DNA of 64,000 bases, taken from assembly GCF_001425665.1 (NCBI RefSeq), contig NZ_LMCX01000001.1:496001-560000 (forward strand), written 5' to 3'. Shown one piece after another: positions 27,924 through 39,878 of this stretch (positions are counted from its first letter, which is position 1; each line of letters starts with the position of its first letter). Under the pieces are notes generated by a model. The model saw only the letters and a program-made list of their open reading frames with translations. It did no database searches and was not told the DNA's origin. A program made the translations under genes and the position numbers. The DNA is from Yonghaparkia sp. Root332. GTDB taxonomy: Bacteria > Actinomycetota > Actinomycetes > Actinomycetales > Microbacteriaceae.

Positions 27924-29303
27924 ATGACAGAGAAGTCGATCCCCGTCGCCGCCAACACCCTCGCGGTCGGGGTCATGGGGCTCGACCTGCAGCAGGGCAT
28001 CCAGGTGCCACGGCGGCGAGTGTTCGCCTGGGCGTTCTGGGACTGGGCGACGCAGCCCTTCAACACCGTACTTCTCACCTTCGTGTGGGTGCCGAGCTAC
28101 CTCACGAGCACCTTCTTCGTGGACCCGACGGTCATCGGCACCGATCGGGAGGAGGCCGCCCTCGGCCAGCTCGCGAGCTACCTCGGCTACGGCGTCACGA
28201 TCGCGGGATTCCTCATCCTGCTGCTGGCGCCCGTGCTCGGGCAGCGGGCCGACCGCGCGGGCCGGCAGAAGCTGCAGCTGCTCGTCTTCACCGCTCTGCT
28301 GATCGTCGCGCAGCTCGGCCTCGCCTTCGTGCAGCCGGGCGGCGAGTGGTTCTGGATGGGCGTGGCGCTCATCGCCGCCGGCAGCGTCTTCGGCGAGATC
28401 GCGGGCGTGAACTACAACGCGCTGCTCATCTCGGTCTCGACGCCCAAGACCATCGGCAAGGTCTCGGGCCTCGGCTGGGGCTTCGGGTACCTCGGCGGCA
28501 TCGTCGCCCTCACGATCGTCGTCGGGCTCATCCTCGGCGGCGTGCTCGACGGCGAGTCCGGCACGACCTTCCAGCTCATCGCGCTCGGCGCCACGATCTG
28601 GACCATCATCTTCGTGATCCCGATCTTCCTCAGCGTCCCCGAGCCGCCGAAGCTCGCCGCCGAGCAGAAGGTCGGCTTCTACCGCAGCTACGTCGAGCTC
28701 GGCCGCAGCATCGCCCGCCTGTGGCGCGAGACACGCCCGACCTTCTGGTTCCTGCTCGCGAGCGCCGTCTACCGCGACGGGCTCTCGGCGGTCTTCACCT
28801 TCGGCTCGGTCATCGCCGGCATCGTCTTCGGGTTCGGGTTCACCGACCTCGTGATCTTCGGCATCGCGCTCAACATCGTGGCGGGCGTCTCGACCATCCT
28901 CGCCGGGCGCCTCGACGACCGCTTCGGCCCCAAGCGGGTGATCCTGGTCTCGGTCTTCGGGCTCGTCGCCTGCACGCTCGTCGTGTTCTTCCTGGCCGAC
29001 CTCGGCGCCGGTCTGTTCTGGGGCGTGGGCATCGTGCTCGCCGCGTTCGTCGGACCCGCGCAGGCGGCGTCGCGGTCGTTCCTCGCGCGCGTCACGCCCG
29101 CGGGCCGCGAGGGCGAGGTGTTCGGCCTCTACGCGACCACGGGTCGCGCGACGGGGTGGATCGCCTCGCTGCTGTGGGGCGTGTTCATCACGCTCGCCGC
29201 CAACCAGACCCTCTACGGGATCCTCGGCATCACGCTCGTGCTGCTCGCGGGCGGCATCATGCTCCTTTTCGTGAAGGCGCCGCCGGCGACCGTCGGCGCC
29301 TAG
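27924..29303 (+). CDS. UMF1-family MFS transporter
   Basis: A 459-residue, 12-helix permease. FAWAFWDWATQPFNTVLLTFVW near the N-terminus is the hallmark of the Atg22-related UMF1 family, followed by GYGVTIAGFLILLLAPVLGQRADR (the A-like MFS loop), SGLGWGFGYLGGI and FLARVTPAGREGEVFGLYATTGR. Atg22 in fungi exports amino acids from the vacuole; bacterial substrates are unknown. It is divergent from dnaK and convergent with the GNAT-AAA+ gene, from which it is 18 nt away. Confidence 0.88.
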   Translation: MTEKSIPVAANTLAVGVMGLDLQQGIQVPRRRVFAWAFWDWATQPFNTVLLTFVWVPSYLTSTFFVDPTVIGTDREEAALGQLASYLGYGVTIAGFLILLLAPVLGQRADRAGRQKLQLLVFTALLIVAQLGLAFVQPGGEWFWMGVALIAAGSVFGEIAGVNYNALLISVSTPKTIGKVSGLGWGFGYLGGIVALTIVVGLILGGVLDGESGTTFQLIALGATIWTIIFVIPIFLSVPEPPKLAAEQKVGFYRSYVELGRSIARLWRETRPTFWFLLASAVYRDGLSAVFTFGSVIAGIVFGFGFTDLVIFGIALNIVAGVSTILAGRLDDRFGPKRVILVSVFGLVACTLVVFFLADLGAGLFWGVGIVLAAFVGPAQAASRSFLARVTPAGREGEVFGLYATTGRATGWIASLLWGVFITLAANQTLYGILGITLVLLAGGIMLLFVKAPPATVGA

Positions 29304-29321
29304 CGCCCCCGGCGACCCGAG

Positions 29322-30605
29322 TCAGGTCCGCGCCAGGGCGGCGATGTCCTCTCCGAACTCCGCCGCCTCGGTCGCCGACACCGTCGCGCGCGTGCGATCG
29401 ATCGCGGCGAGGTAGTCGGCGGTCGACGGACCGCGCACGGCCGCGCCGTCGACCCCGTAGACCGATTGCTCGAGCGCGGCCTGCGACGCCGAGCGCGCAG
29501 CGAACTCGATGTCGGCGGGCGAGTAGCCGTCGGTGCGCGCGACGAGCTGCGCGAGATCGACCTCGCCCTCGACGGCGTCGGGGATGTACCGCGACCAGAT
29601 CGCCTCGCGCGCGGCGGAGTCGGGCAGCCCGATCGGGATGACGTAATCGAAGCGCCCGTGGCGCAGGAACGCCGCGTCGAGCGCGCGGATGAAGTTGGTC
29701 GCGCAGATCAGCAGCCGGCCGGGCGAGTCGCGGAAGGCCGGGATGATCTTGAGCAGCTCGTTCGTGACGCCCTGCATGGCGGATGGCGGCTCGCCGCCGC
29801 GCTGGCCGGCGATCTCCTCCACCTCGTCGATGAAAACGATCACGTGGTCGAGGTCGGCGATGCTCTGGAAGGTCTCGCGCAGCCCGCCCGCGAGCCCCGC
29901 CGGCCCCGCGGCGAGGCGCGAGGGGAAGACCTCGACGAACGGCCACTGCAGCCGGGAGGCGACGGCCTTCGCGAAGGTCGTCTTGCCCGTGCCGGGAGGC
30001 CCGAAGAGCACGATCGAGCGGGGCGGCTGCACGCCGAACTGGTCGGCGAGCGCCGGGTCCGAGAGCGGCAGGACGAGCCGGCGCTCGAGCAGCTCCTTCT
30101 CGGTGCGCATCCCCGCGATCGAGCCCCACAGGTCGCGGGGCAGGATGCGCCCGCCGAGCTCGCGCAGCACCGCGAGCTCGCGCTGCTTCACGGGGATCTC
30201 TCGCTCGAAGTAGCTCAGGTGCGCGCGGTCCTGGAAGCCGGCCTTGGTGAGCGCGCCGAACTGCTGCTGCTGGTCGGGCACGAGGATCGACAGGCGCGTG
30301 AGGCCCTGCGGCGCCATCCGCTGCTCGAGACCGGCGAGGATGCGCCCGGCGAGCCCGTGACGGCGAGCGCTCGCGGTGACGGCGAGGAAGACGATCCAGC
30401 CCTGGTCGTGCGCTGCGCGGGCGACACCGACGCCCAGCACGTGGTCGCCGTCGACGGCGACGACGGCGTGGTCCTTCTCGCACGAGGCGAGCACCTCCGC
30501 GAGCGCGTAGACTGGCTCGGCACCCTCCGCGCGCACCTCGTCCCACAGTCGGAGGACGGCATCCATGTCGGCGGCCTGGTAGTCGCGCAGGCGGATCTGG
30601 GTCAT
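29322..30605 (-). CDS. GNAT acetyltransferase fused to an AAA+ ATPase
   Basis: A 427-residue two-domain protein. Residues 1-135 are a GNAT domain: IRLRDYQAADMDAVLRLW, then WIVFLAVTASARRHGLAGRIL with the acetyl-CoA-binding RxxGLA loop. Residues 165-410 are an AAA+ module of the FtsH/Cdc48 type, with Walker A FGPPGTGKT (201-209), Walker B VIVFIDEVEE, sensor Asn in CATNF, and the arginine-finger region LDAAFLRHGRFDYVIPIGLPD. The C-terminal lid includes GYSPADIEFAARSA. There is no protease, membrane or zinc domain. Both active sites look intact. One guess is that acetylation is coupled to remodelling of a protein target; no function is established to my knowledge. It stands alone, convergent with the MFS gene. 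Confidence 0.83.
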   Translation of the reverse strand: MTQIRLRDYQAADMDAVLRLWDEVRAEGAEPVYALAEVLASCEKDHAVVAVDGDHVLGVGVARAAHDQGWIVFLAVTASARRHGLAGRILAGLEQRMAPQGLTRLSILVPDQQQQFGALTKAGFQDRAHLSYFEREIPVKQRELAVLRELGGRILPRDLWGSIAGMRTEKELLERRLVLPLSDPALADQFGVQPPRSIVLFGPPGTGKTTFAKAVASRLQWPFVEVFPSRLAAGPAGLAGGLRETFQSIADLDHVIVFIDEVEEIAGQRGGEPPSAMQGVTNELLKIIPAFRDSPGRLLICATNFIRALDAAFLRHGRFDYVIPIGLPDSAAREAIWSRYIPDAVEGEVDLAQLVARTDGYSPADIEFAARSASQAALEQSVYGVDGAAVRGPSTADYLAAIDRTRATVSATEAAEFGEDIAALART

Positions 30606-30692
30606 GCTCCATGATCACAGTCGCAGGACCCCGTCACACGTCGTGGGGCTGGGATTCAGCCCCCAGATCTCTGCGGCTGGCAGAGTGATCGC

Positions 30693-31529
30693 ATGACCGA
30701 CTCCGCCTCGCCCACCGCCGCTTCGACACCCTCCCCCTCGACCGCCGAGAAGGCCGCCCTGCTCGCCTCGCTGCACGTGCCCGGCGACCCGCTCGTCGTC
30801 GTCAACGTGTGGGATGCGATCACCGCGCGCATCGTCGCCCGCACGCCGGGCGTGCGCGCGCTCGCGTCGGCGAGCCACGCGGTCGCCTTCGCCTACGGCG
30901 TGCCCGACGGCGAGGGCATGACCGTCGAGATGGCGCTCGATGCGGCCCGCCGCATCACGGCATCCACCGATCTGCCCGTGAGCATCGACTTCGAGCGCGG
31001 CTACGCGCCCGATGCCGCGGGCGTGCAGGCGAACGTCGCGCGCCTCATCGAGGCGGGCGCGGCGGGGCTCAACATCGAGGACTCGCTCGCAGGCGCCACG
31101 AGCGACCGTCGCCCGATCGCCGAGGCTGCCGCGCGCGTGGCCGCCGCGCGCGCCGCCGCCGACGCCGCAGGCGTGCCGCTCGCGATCAACGCGCGCACCG
31201 ACACCCTCGCCGGCTCGCCCGACGCGTTCGACGAGGCCGTCGACCGCGCGAACGCCTACGTCGACGCGGGTGCGACGAGCATCTTCATGCTGGGTCTGCG
31301 CACCGAGCAGATGGTGGCGGATGCCGTGGCCGCCGTCCGCGCGCCGGTCGCCGTGTTCGCCCACCCCGGCTACCTGCCCCTCGCCCGCCTCGCCGAGCTC
31401 GGAGTGGGGCGCATCTCGTTCGGACCGCAGATCCTCGGCCTCACGCTCGCGCACCTCGCCTCGGCGGCGGAGCAGCTCACCGCTCGCGGCGACTACCCGG
31501 CCGAGCTCGCGACGCGCTACGAGCTGTAG
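30693..31529 (+). CDS. Isocitrate lyase/PEP mutase family enzyme
   Basis: A 278-residue TIM-barrel protein. VVVNVWDAITARIV, ASASHAVAFAYGVPDGE, DLPVSIDFERGYAPDA, AGLNIEDSLAG and LAINARTDTLAG follow the order of the PEP mutase/isocitrate lyase superfamily (PF13714), with the metal-binding Asp/Glu residues kept. Members cleave or form C-C bonds next to a carboxylate, for example 2-methylisocitrate lyase or oxaloacetase; this subgroup has no assigned reaction. A CAGAGT hexamer ends 6 nt before the ATG. Convergent with treZ, 16 nt away. Confidence 0.78.
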   Translation: MTDSASPTAASTPSPSTAEKAALLASLHVPGDPLVVVNVWDAITARIVARTPGVRALASASHAVAFAYGVPDGEGMTVEMALDAARRITASTDLPVSIDFERGYAPDAAGVQANVARLIEAGAAGLNIEDSLAGATSDRRPIAEAAARVAAARAAADAAGVPLAINARTDTLAGSPDAFDEAVDRANAYVDAGATSIFMLGLRTEQMVADAVAAVRAPVAVFAHPGYLPLARLAELGVGRISFGPQILGLTLAHLASAAEQLTARGDYPAELATRYEL

Positions 31530-31545
31530 CCGCGGGCCGGCCGGC

Positions 31546-33357
31546 TCAGACGGCGCGCGCCGCGCGCACCCGTACGACCGCGGCCGAGCGCGCCGGCAGC
31601 GTCAGCACGCCGTCGACGAGAGTCGCGTCGGGCGTCGTCGACAGCTCGAGCGCGGCCTCCGCACCGACCTCGAAGGAGGCCTCCTCGCGGATGGCGGCGC
31701 ACACGCTCACGATGCCGCCGAGCGGCGACTGGATGCCTGCCCCGCGATCGAGGCGGAACACCGCGAGCCCGTCATCGCCCTCACCCGCCGCGAGCGTGTG
31801 CTCGAAGCGCGGGTCGGTGAGTTCGGGCAGCTCGCGCCGCAGTCGGATGAGCGTGCGGTGCAGCGCGAGCAGGCGAGCGTGCCGCGACTCGTCGACCTCG
31901 TGCCACTGCAGCTTCGAGCGCTCGAACGTCTGCGGATCCTGCGGGTCGGGCACGACCGACTCGTCCCAGCCCATCTTCACGAACTCCTCCAACCGCCCCT
32001 CGGCGGTCGCCCTGCCGAGCTCGGGCTCGGGGTGCGAGGTGAAGAACTGCCACGGGGTCGTCGCCCCCCACTCCTCGCCCATGAAGAGCATGGGCGTGAA
32101 CGGCGACGTGAGGTTGAGCACCGCCGCGACCGCGAGCTCCCGCTCGTCGAGCGACTGCGAGATCCGGTCGCCCGCCGCTCGGTTGCCGATCTGGTCGTGA
32201 TCCTGCGTGAACGTCACCAGGCGCCACATCGGCACCTCGGGTGGGATGGGGAAGCCGTGCGCGCGCTCGCGGAACGAGGAGAACGACCCGTCGTGGAAGA
32301 ACCCCTTCGTCGAGGTCTTCGGCAGGGCATCCGCCGTCGCGAAGTCGGCGTAGTAGCCGTCGGCCTCGCCGGTGACGGCCGCGTGGATGGCGTGGTGGTG
32401 GTCGTCGCTCCACTGCGCGGTGAGGCCGTAGCCGCCGGCCTCGCGCGGCAGGATGAGCCGCGGGTCGTTCATGTCGCTCTCGGCGATGAGCGTGAGCGGG
32501 CGGCCGAGGTGGGTCGAGCGCGCGTCGGTCTCCTCCGCCATCGCCTGCAGGATGTGCGTCGGCGAGTCGTCGATGAGCGCGTGCACGGCGTCGAGGCGCA
32601 GGCCGTCGACGTGGAAGTCCTCGAACCACATCGCGACGTTGTCGAGCACGAAGCGCCGCACCTCGAGGTTGCCGAGGTTGACCGAGTCGCCCCAGGTGTT
32701 CGCCGAGTGCGCGTGCAGGTACGGGCCGAACCGCGGCAGGTAGTTGCCGCTCGGGCCGAGGTGGTTGTGCACGACGTCCTGGATGACGGCGAGCCCGCGC
32801 GTGTGGCACGCGTCGACGAAGCGGCGATAGCCCGCCGGCCCGCCGTACGCCTCGTGGACGGCGAACCAGGCGACGCCGTCGTACCCCCAGTTGCGCTCGC
32901 CGTTGAACCCGTTGACCGGCAGCAGCTCGACGAAGTCGACGCCGAGCTCGACGAGGTGGTCGAGGCGCGCGATCGCCCCGTCGAACGTGCCCTCGGGGCT
33001 GTAGGTGCCGATGTGCAGCTCGTAGATGACGCCGCCGGCGAGCTGCCGGCCGTGCCAGTTGTCGTCGAGCCAGTCGGCGTCGGCGGGGTCGTCGAGCGCG
33101 CTGAGCCCGTGCACGCCGTCGGGCTGGCGACGCGACCGCGGGTCGGGCAGGGGATGCTCGTCGTCGTCGAGCAGGAACCCGTAGCGATCACGCGCTTCCA
33201 GCGCCCCGATCGCGACCCACCACTCGCCGTGGCGGGTCAGCTCGACCCGCTCCGCGGCTCCCGCGCGCACGCGGTGGAGCGCGACCCGCTCGGCCGCGGG
33301 CGCCCAGACGCGGGCGTCGAACCTGCGGCCGCCGGTTCCGTCAGTCAGCTCGCTCAT
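31546..33357 (-). CDS. treZ: Malto-oligosyltrehalose trehalohydrolase
   Basis: A 603-residue GH13 enzyme that releases trehalose from the maltooligosyltrehalose made by TreY. An N-terminal beta-domain ([18 protein letters not shown]) precedes the barrel. [19 protein letters not shown] is typical of Tre[19 protein letters not shown] carries the nucleophile Asp, [13 protein letters not shown] the acid Glu, and [17 protein letters not shown] the third Asp region. The ATG overlaps the treY stop by 4 nt (ATGA). It is the last gene of glgX-treY-treZ; no depolymerase such as treX is adjacent because GlgX fills that role. Confidence 0.93.
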   Translation of the reverse strand: MSELTDGTGGRRFDARVWAPAAERVALHRVRAGAAERVELTRHGEWWVAIGALEARDRYGFLLDDDEHPLPDPRSRRQPDGVHGLSALDDPADADWLDDNWHGRQLAGGVIYELHIGTYSPEGTFDGAIARLDHLVELGVDFVELLPVNGFNGERNWGYDGVAWFAVHEAYGGPAGYRRFVDACHTRGLAVIQDVVHNHLGPSGNYLPRFGPYLHAHSANTWGDSVNLGNLEVRRFVLDNVAMWFEDFHVDGLRLDAVHALIDDSPTHILQAMAEETDARSTHLGRPLTLIAESDMNDPRLILPREAGGYGLTAQWSDDHHHAIHAAVTGEADGYYADFATADALPKTSTKGFFHDGSFSSFRERAHGFPIPPEVPMWRLVTFTQDHDQIGNRAAGDRISQSLDERELAVAAVLNLTSPFTPMLFMGEEWGATTPWQFFTSHPEPELGRATAEGRLEEFVKMGWDESVVPDPQDPQTFERSKLQWHEVDESRHARLLALHRTLIRLRRELPELTDPRFEHTLAAGEGDDGLAVFRLDRGAGIQSPLGGIVSVCAAIREEASFEVGAEAALELSTTPDATLVDGVLTLPARSAAVVRVRAARAV

Positions 33358-35776
33358 GCCGCGTCATCCTGCTCGACCTCCACCAGGAGGGCAACGGGGT
33401 AGCGCTCGAGCACGTCGGCGAGTCGCAGCTCGCCGCCGGCGTAGACGCGGCCCGTGAAGGCGTCGAGCACGGGGCGCTGCGGCAGCACGACGACGGTCTC
33501 GCCCCAGCCGCCGAGGCGCTCGAGGCCGACGGGCAGGCGCGTCGCGATCGCGACCGCTCCCCCGCGGTCGAAGGCGACGGCGTGCGCGGCCGCGGAGCCG
33601 ATCGCGGGCAGCGGCGCGTAGCGGGTGAACAGCTCGGGCCGGTCGCGGCGGACGCGGAGGGCGCGACTCGCGACGAGGAGCTTGGCGGCTCCGTCGGCGT
33701 CGATGCCGGGCATCCACCCGGGGGTCGCCGAGGGGTGCTCGCCGTCGATGCGCGCGAGCAGCTCGCGCCGCGCGGCGTAGTCGACGGGGCGGCGGTTGTC
33801 GGGGTCGACGAGGCTCGTCTCCCACAGCTCGCTGCCCTGGTAGACGTCGGGGACGCCCGGGGCGGCGAGCTGCAGCAGCTTCGCCGCGAGCGCGTTCGAC
33901 CAGCCGTACGGGGCGACGGCGTCGACGAACTCCTGCACGAGGTCGTGCAGCTCGCCCGCGCCGAGCACGGCGTCGATCGCGTCGTGCATGCGCGTCTCGA
34001 AGGCCTCGTCGGGCTCGGTCCACGTCGTGGCGGTCCCGGCCTCGCGAGCGGCCTTCTCGGCGTACGCGTGCGCGCGCTCTGCCGAGATCGGCCAGGCACC
34101 GACGAGCGACTCCCACAGGATGTTCTCGAAGGGGCCGTCGCCGATCGGGGCGCGTTCGCGCAGCTCGGCGAGCAGCGAATCCCACGCCTCGGGGACCTCG
34201 GCGAGCACGTGGATGCGCGCCCGAGTGTCCTCCCCGCGCTTCGTGTCGTGGGTCGAGAGCGCCGTGAGGGAGGCCGGGAAGCTGCCCTGACGCACGAGCT
34301 GCCGGCGGTGGAACTCGTCGACGTCGACGGCGAACTCGGCCGGGTCGGCGCCGACCTCGGTGAGGGACGCCAGGCGCGAGTAGCGATAGAAGGCGGTGTC
34401 CTCCACGCCCTTCGCCATGACCATGCCGCTGGTCTGCTGGAAGCGGCGCGCGAGCGGTTCGGCGGGGTCGGCGAGGAGCGGTGCGAGCGCGTCGAAGGTC
34501 GCCGCGAGCTCGGGGCGGGATGCCCGAGCGGAGTCGAGCGCGGCCTCGAGCTGCTCGACCCCGACCGGCAGGTACGAGCGGTAGACGGGGAAGCACGCGA
34601 GCAGCTCGGCGAGCGCGTCGGCCGCCTCCGGGATGGCGTGCGGCAGCTCGCGCTCGAGCCGCAGCACCTCGCTGCGCAGGATCGTGTCGGCGATGCGCCG
34701 CTTGGTGCGGCGGATGAGCGCGTGCCAGTCGAGCCGCTGGGGCTCGTCGGCGCCGCCCGCGGTCGACTCCTGCAGCTGGCCGGCGGTCGACGTCTCGGCC
34801 CGCAGGCGCGCGTCGAGGTCGTCGAGCGCACCGCGCCCGGCGTCGTCGACGAGCACGCGGTCGATCGTGGCGAGCGCGTCGTAGCCGGTCGTGCCGGCGA
34901 CCTGCCAGAACGCGGGCAGCTGCTCGTCACCCTCGAGGATCTTCTCGACCCACACCGGCGCGTGGCCGGTCGCGGCGGCGAGATCGTCGAGGTACCCGCC
35001 CGGGTCGAGCAGGCCGTCCGGGTGATCGACGCGGATGCCCTGCACGAGCCCCTCGCGCACCCAGCGCACGATCTCGGCGTGCGAGCGCTCGAACACCCAC
35101 GGCACCTCGACGCGCACGGCGGCGAGCGTGCTCACGGCGAAGAAGCGCCGGTAGTTGAGCTCGGAGTCGGCGCGCCGCCAGTGCACGAGCTCGTAGTGCT
35201 GGCGGTCGAGCACCGCGCGCAGCTGCGCGGGAGTCGCCGAACCGCGTTCGTCGACGTCGTCGGCGGTGCCGGGGGCGAGCGGGTACTCGGTGCCGTAGAC
35301 CGCGATCGCATCATCGCGCAGCTCGACGTGCCCATCGGCGATGACCTCGTCGAGCTCGGCACCGAGCACGGGGATGCGCACCCGATCCCCGCCGAACGCC
35401 CAGTCGACGTCGAACGCCTCCGCGATCTCGCCCGCGCGCCCGTCGCGCAGCAGGCTCCACCACCAGTCGTTCTGCCGCGGGTCGGCGACGCCCATGTGGT
35501 TCGGGACGATGTCGACGAGCACGCCGAGGTCGCGCTCGACGGCGGCCCTGGCCGCGCGCTCGAGGGCCTCGGGCCCGCCACGCTCCGCGTCGACGGCGCC
35601 GTGATCGACGACGTCGTAGCCGTGCTGCGAGCCGCGCGTCGCCTGCAGCAGCGGTGAGAGGTAGAGCCAGTCGGCGCCGAGGAGGCGCACGTAGTCGGCG
35701 AGCGCCGCGACCTCGTCGAGCGGGAACTCGGGGCTCACCTGCAGGCGGTACGTCGAGCGGGGAAGTTCGGTGCGAC

Positions 35777-35780
<4 letters not shown>
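33354..35780 (-). CDS. treY: Malto-oligosyltrehalose synthase
   Basis: An 808-residue GH13 enzyme that turns the reducing end of a maltodextrin into an alpha,alpha-1,1-linked trehalosyl unit. The opening [19 protein letters not shown], then [50 protein letters not shown] and [12 protein letters not shown] are strong TreY markers. So is [19 protein letters not shown] near the middle. The ATG at 35780 overlaps the glgX stop (ATGA). A far longer frame extends upstream through glgX in another register but cannot be coding. It is coupled at both ends to its operon partners. Confidence 0.94.
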
Positions 35781-37984
<2,204 letters not shown>

Positions 37985-38002
37985 TGTCAAGCCCCCTCCG
38001 TT

Positions 38003-38021
38003 TTCGAGGGTTTCCCTCGAA
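38003..38021. promoter_or_regulatory. 19-bp palindrome in the glgX leader
   Basis: TTCGAGGG and CCCTCGAA flank a 3-nt centre TTT, 19-37 nt before the glgX start and 35-53 nt before the divergent gene at 38056. An odd-length, perfect dyad suits a repressor site; an RNA hairpin is also possible. Confidence 0.5.
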
Positions 38022-38055
38022 TCTTTGCCCTTCGGCCCCTAGCCTGTGCCTCACT

Positions 38056-38379
38056 ATGGGGGCCATCGGATACGTCGTTCACTACTTCGGGAACAGGTAC
38101 ATCGCCGAGACGGAGATGGCCCTGATCTTCCACCGACGCATGCGCGCCCTCATCGAGGCGGGGGAAGGAGAGCTGGTTCCCCTGCGGCACGTCGAGGGTA
38201 TCGACCTGCTCTGGATCGCGGCGGAGGTTCCCTGCCGGCTCGAAGAGATCGAGGTCCCTGCAGGGACCGACCTGGATCAGGCGCGCGCGCGGTGGGGGCT
38301 CCGTTGCCACAAGTCGCTGACGGTAGCACCGACGAGCAGATTCAGCGGCCCAGTACCCAGACGATCAGCAGGATCGTGA
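38056..38379 (+). CDS. Small hypothetical protein, about 107 residues
   Basis: A compact soluble protein beginning MGAIGYVVHYFGNRYIAETE, with ALIFHRRMRALIEAGEGELVPLRH and IDLLWIAAEVPCRLEEIEVP. The first 85 residues look globular and non-repetitive, while the last 20 (SLTVAPTSRFSGPVPRRSAGS) look like low-constraint tail. TAGCCT lies 10 nt ahead of the ATG. The 3' end overlaps crtEb antisense by 38 nt, which probably explains the tail. I do not recognise a family. It may sense or bind something in the sugar or carotenoid clusters flanking it, but this is only position. Confidence 0.6.
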   Translation: MGAIGYVVHYFGNRYIAETEMALIFHRRMRALIEAGEGELVPLRHVEGIDLLWIAAEVPCRLEEIEVPAGTDLDQARARWGLRCHKSLTVAPTSRFSGPVPRRSAGS

Positions 38380-39205
38380 CGAGGGCTCCGGCCAGGAAGT
38401 TCAGCCAGAGGAACCGCTTCCACCCCCGGTTGGCGCTCTCGGCGTCCTCGTCGCGCACGCTCCACCACTGCGCGGTGCTCACGGCGTAGGGCACCGCGGC
38501 GAGCGCCGCGAGCGGCCCGGGCCAGTCGGTGCCGAGGAGCAGCAAACCCGCGAGCACGTAGCTCGCGACGGCGAACCGCACGGTCGCGCGCGCGCCGATC
38601 ACGGTCGCGATCGACGAGATGCCGCCCTCGCGATCGGCGATGACGTCCTGCACCGCTCCGAATGCGTGACTCGCGATGCCCCAGAGGAAGAACGCCGCGA
38701 GGATCAGCCAGAGCTGCGGGGTGAAGGTCGCCCCGGCGAGCACCAGGCCGTAGACGGCGGGGCTCACGAAGTGGGTGCTCGAGGTGAGCGAGTCGAGGAA
38801 GGGCTTCTCCTTGAAGCGCAGCCCCTTCGCCGAGTACGCGACGACGGCGAACATGCTGATCGCGAGGACGAACCACGACAGCGGCCCGCCGAGCGCGATG
38901 AGGACCACCAGGAACGGCAGGCACGAGAGACCCGCTGCGACGAGCGTCGTGCGGTGGATGCGCGGGTCGAGCAGCGCCCCCTCGACGCCGCCCTTACGGG
39001 GGTTCCGCAGATCGCTCTCGTAGTCGAAGACGTCGTTGATGCCGTACATCGCGAGGTTGTACGGGATCAGGAAGAAGATCGTGCCCACCCAGAACGCGAG
39101 GTCGAGCCGCCCCGCCGTGATCAGGTACGCGGCTCCGAACGGGAAAGCCGTGTTGATCCAGCTCAGGGGGCGCGAGCTGACGAGCAGCTGGCCGATGGTC
39201 CTCAC
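38342..39205 (-). CDS. crtEb: Lycopene elongase / UbiA-type prenyltransferase
   Basis: A 287-residue membrane prenyltransferase with about eight helices. The two Asp-rich motifs NDVFDYESDLRNPRKGG and DVIADREGG bind the allylic diphosphate through Mg2+. FPFGAAYLITAGRLD and the tight link to cyclase genes identify it as CrtEb-like, adding C5 units to both ends of lycopene to build C50 carotenoids (as in flavuxanthin synthesis). The GTG start overlaps the crtYf stop by 4 nt. It is the last gene of the carotenoid operon. Confidence 0.9.
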   Translation of the reverse strand: MRTIGQLLVSSRPLSWINTAFPFGAAYLITAGRLDLAFWVGTIFFLIPYNLAMYGINDVFDYESDLRNPRKGGVEGALLDPRIHRTTLVAAGLSCLPFLVVLIALGGPLSWFVLAISMFAVVAYSAKGLRFKEKPFLDSLTSSTHFVSPAVYGLVLAGATFTPQLWLILAAFFLWGIASHAFGAVQDVIADREGGISSIATVIGARATVRFAVASYVLAGLLLLGTDWPGPLAALAAVPYAVSTAQWWSVRDEDAESANRGWKRFLWLNFLAGALVTILLIVWVLGR

Positions 39206-39519
39206 GAGTGCTCATCCTGCCGCGGGCGGCGGCGGGCGAGGAGCTCCCACACCGCGGGCAGCAGGACGAGGGCGGCGACCGTGTACGCGAAGTCCTCGAT
39301 CGGGGCGAGGCCGATGCGCAGGCCGCTGATGAGGCTGTCGTCGTACGCGACGAGGCCCGTGCCGATGATGACGTTGTCGAAGACCGCCGTCATCGTGAGC
39401 AGGAGCACGGCGGCGAGCCCGATCGCGCGCCAGCGCGGCGATCGACGGGCGACGACGGCCGCGACCGCGACGAGGACGACGACCCCCAGGAAGACGATGT
39501 TGAGGAGGGTGTAGGTCAT
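39202..39519 (-). CDS. crtYf: C50 carotenoid cyclase subunit (CrtYf-like)
   Basis: A 105-residue protein with three hydrophobic helices and the lycopene-cyclase-domain motif GLAPIEDFAYTVAA. It pairs with the neighbouring subunit to form a heterodimeric cyclase that closes the ends of the C50 chain. The ATG overlaps the crtYe stop, and its own stop overlaps crtEb. The Ye/Yf names follow the Corynebacterium gene order; which subunit is which cannot be proven by sequence alone. Confidence 0.82.
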   Translation of the reverse strand: MTYTLLNIVFLGVVVLVAVAAVVARRSPRWRAIGLAAVLLLTMTAVFDNVIIGTGLVAYDDSLISGLRIGLAPIEDFAYTVAALVLLPAVWELLARRRPRQDEHS

Positions 39520-39878
39520 CCCGCGCCCCGTCCGTCGGCGGCGACGGATGCCCGGCGCCGGCTCCGCGCGTCGAGCAGGTCGCCCGCCGCCGCGTAGGAG
39601 TTCATCGTGAGATAGCTCAGCAGGGTGAGGAAGACGACCTCCTCGATCGGCAGCTCGGGCCCGATCAGCAGCCCCGTCATGAACTCGGTCTGCCCGCGGA
39701 AGAAGATGCCGAGCGCGATGCCGAAGACGTCCCAGACGAGGAAGAACGCCACCCCCAGCGGCAGCACGACGGATGCCCGGCGCCAGTCGCGCCAGAAGAA
39801 CAAGCGGAATCGGCGATCGAGCATCACCATGCCCGTGATCGCGATCGCGAGCGCGGCGAGGTAGCTGAGGCCGATCAC
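39516..39878 (-). CDS. crtYe: C50 carotenoid cyclase subunit (CrtYe-like)
   Basis: A 120-residue protein, three helices, with the cyclase motif ELPIEEVVFLTLLSYLTMNSY. The GTG start at 39878 overlaps the crtI stop (GTGA), so translation is coupled. A longer frame upstream runs antisense through crtI and is spurious. The C-terminal 20 residues are Arg/Ala-rich. With CrtYf it forms the epsilon-, beta- or gamma-type C50 cyclase; ring type is not visible. Confidence 0.82.
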   Translation of the reverse strand: MIGLSYLAALAIAITGMVMLDRRFRLFFWRDWRRASVVLPLGVAFFLVWDVFGIALGIFFRGQTEFMTGLLIGPELPIEEVVFLTLLSYLTMNSYAAAGDLLDARSRRRASVAADGRGAG

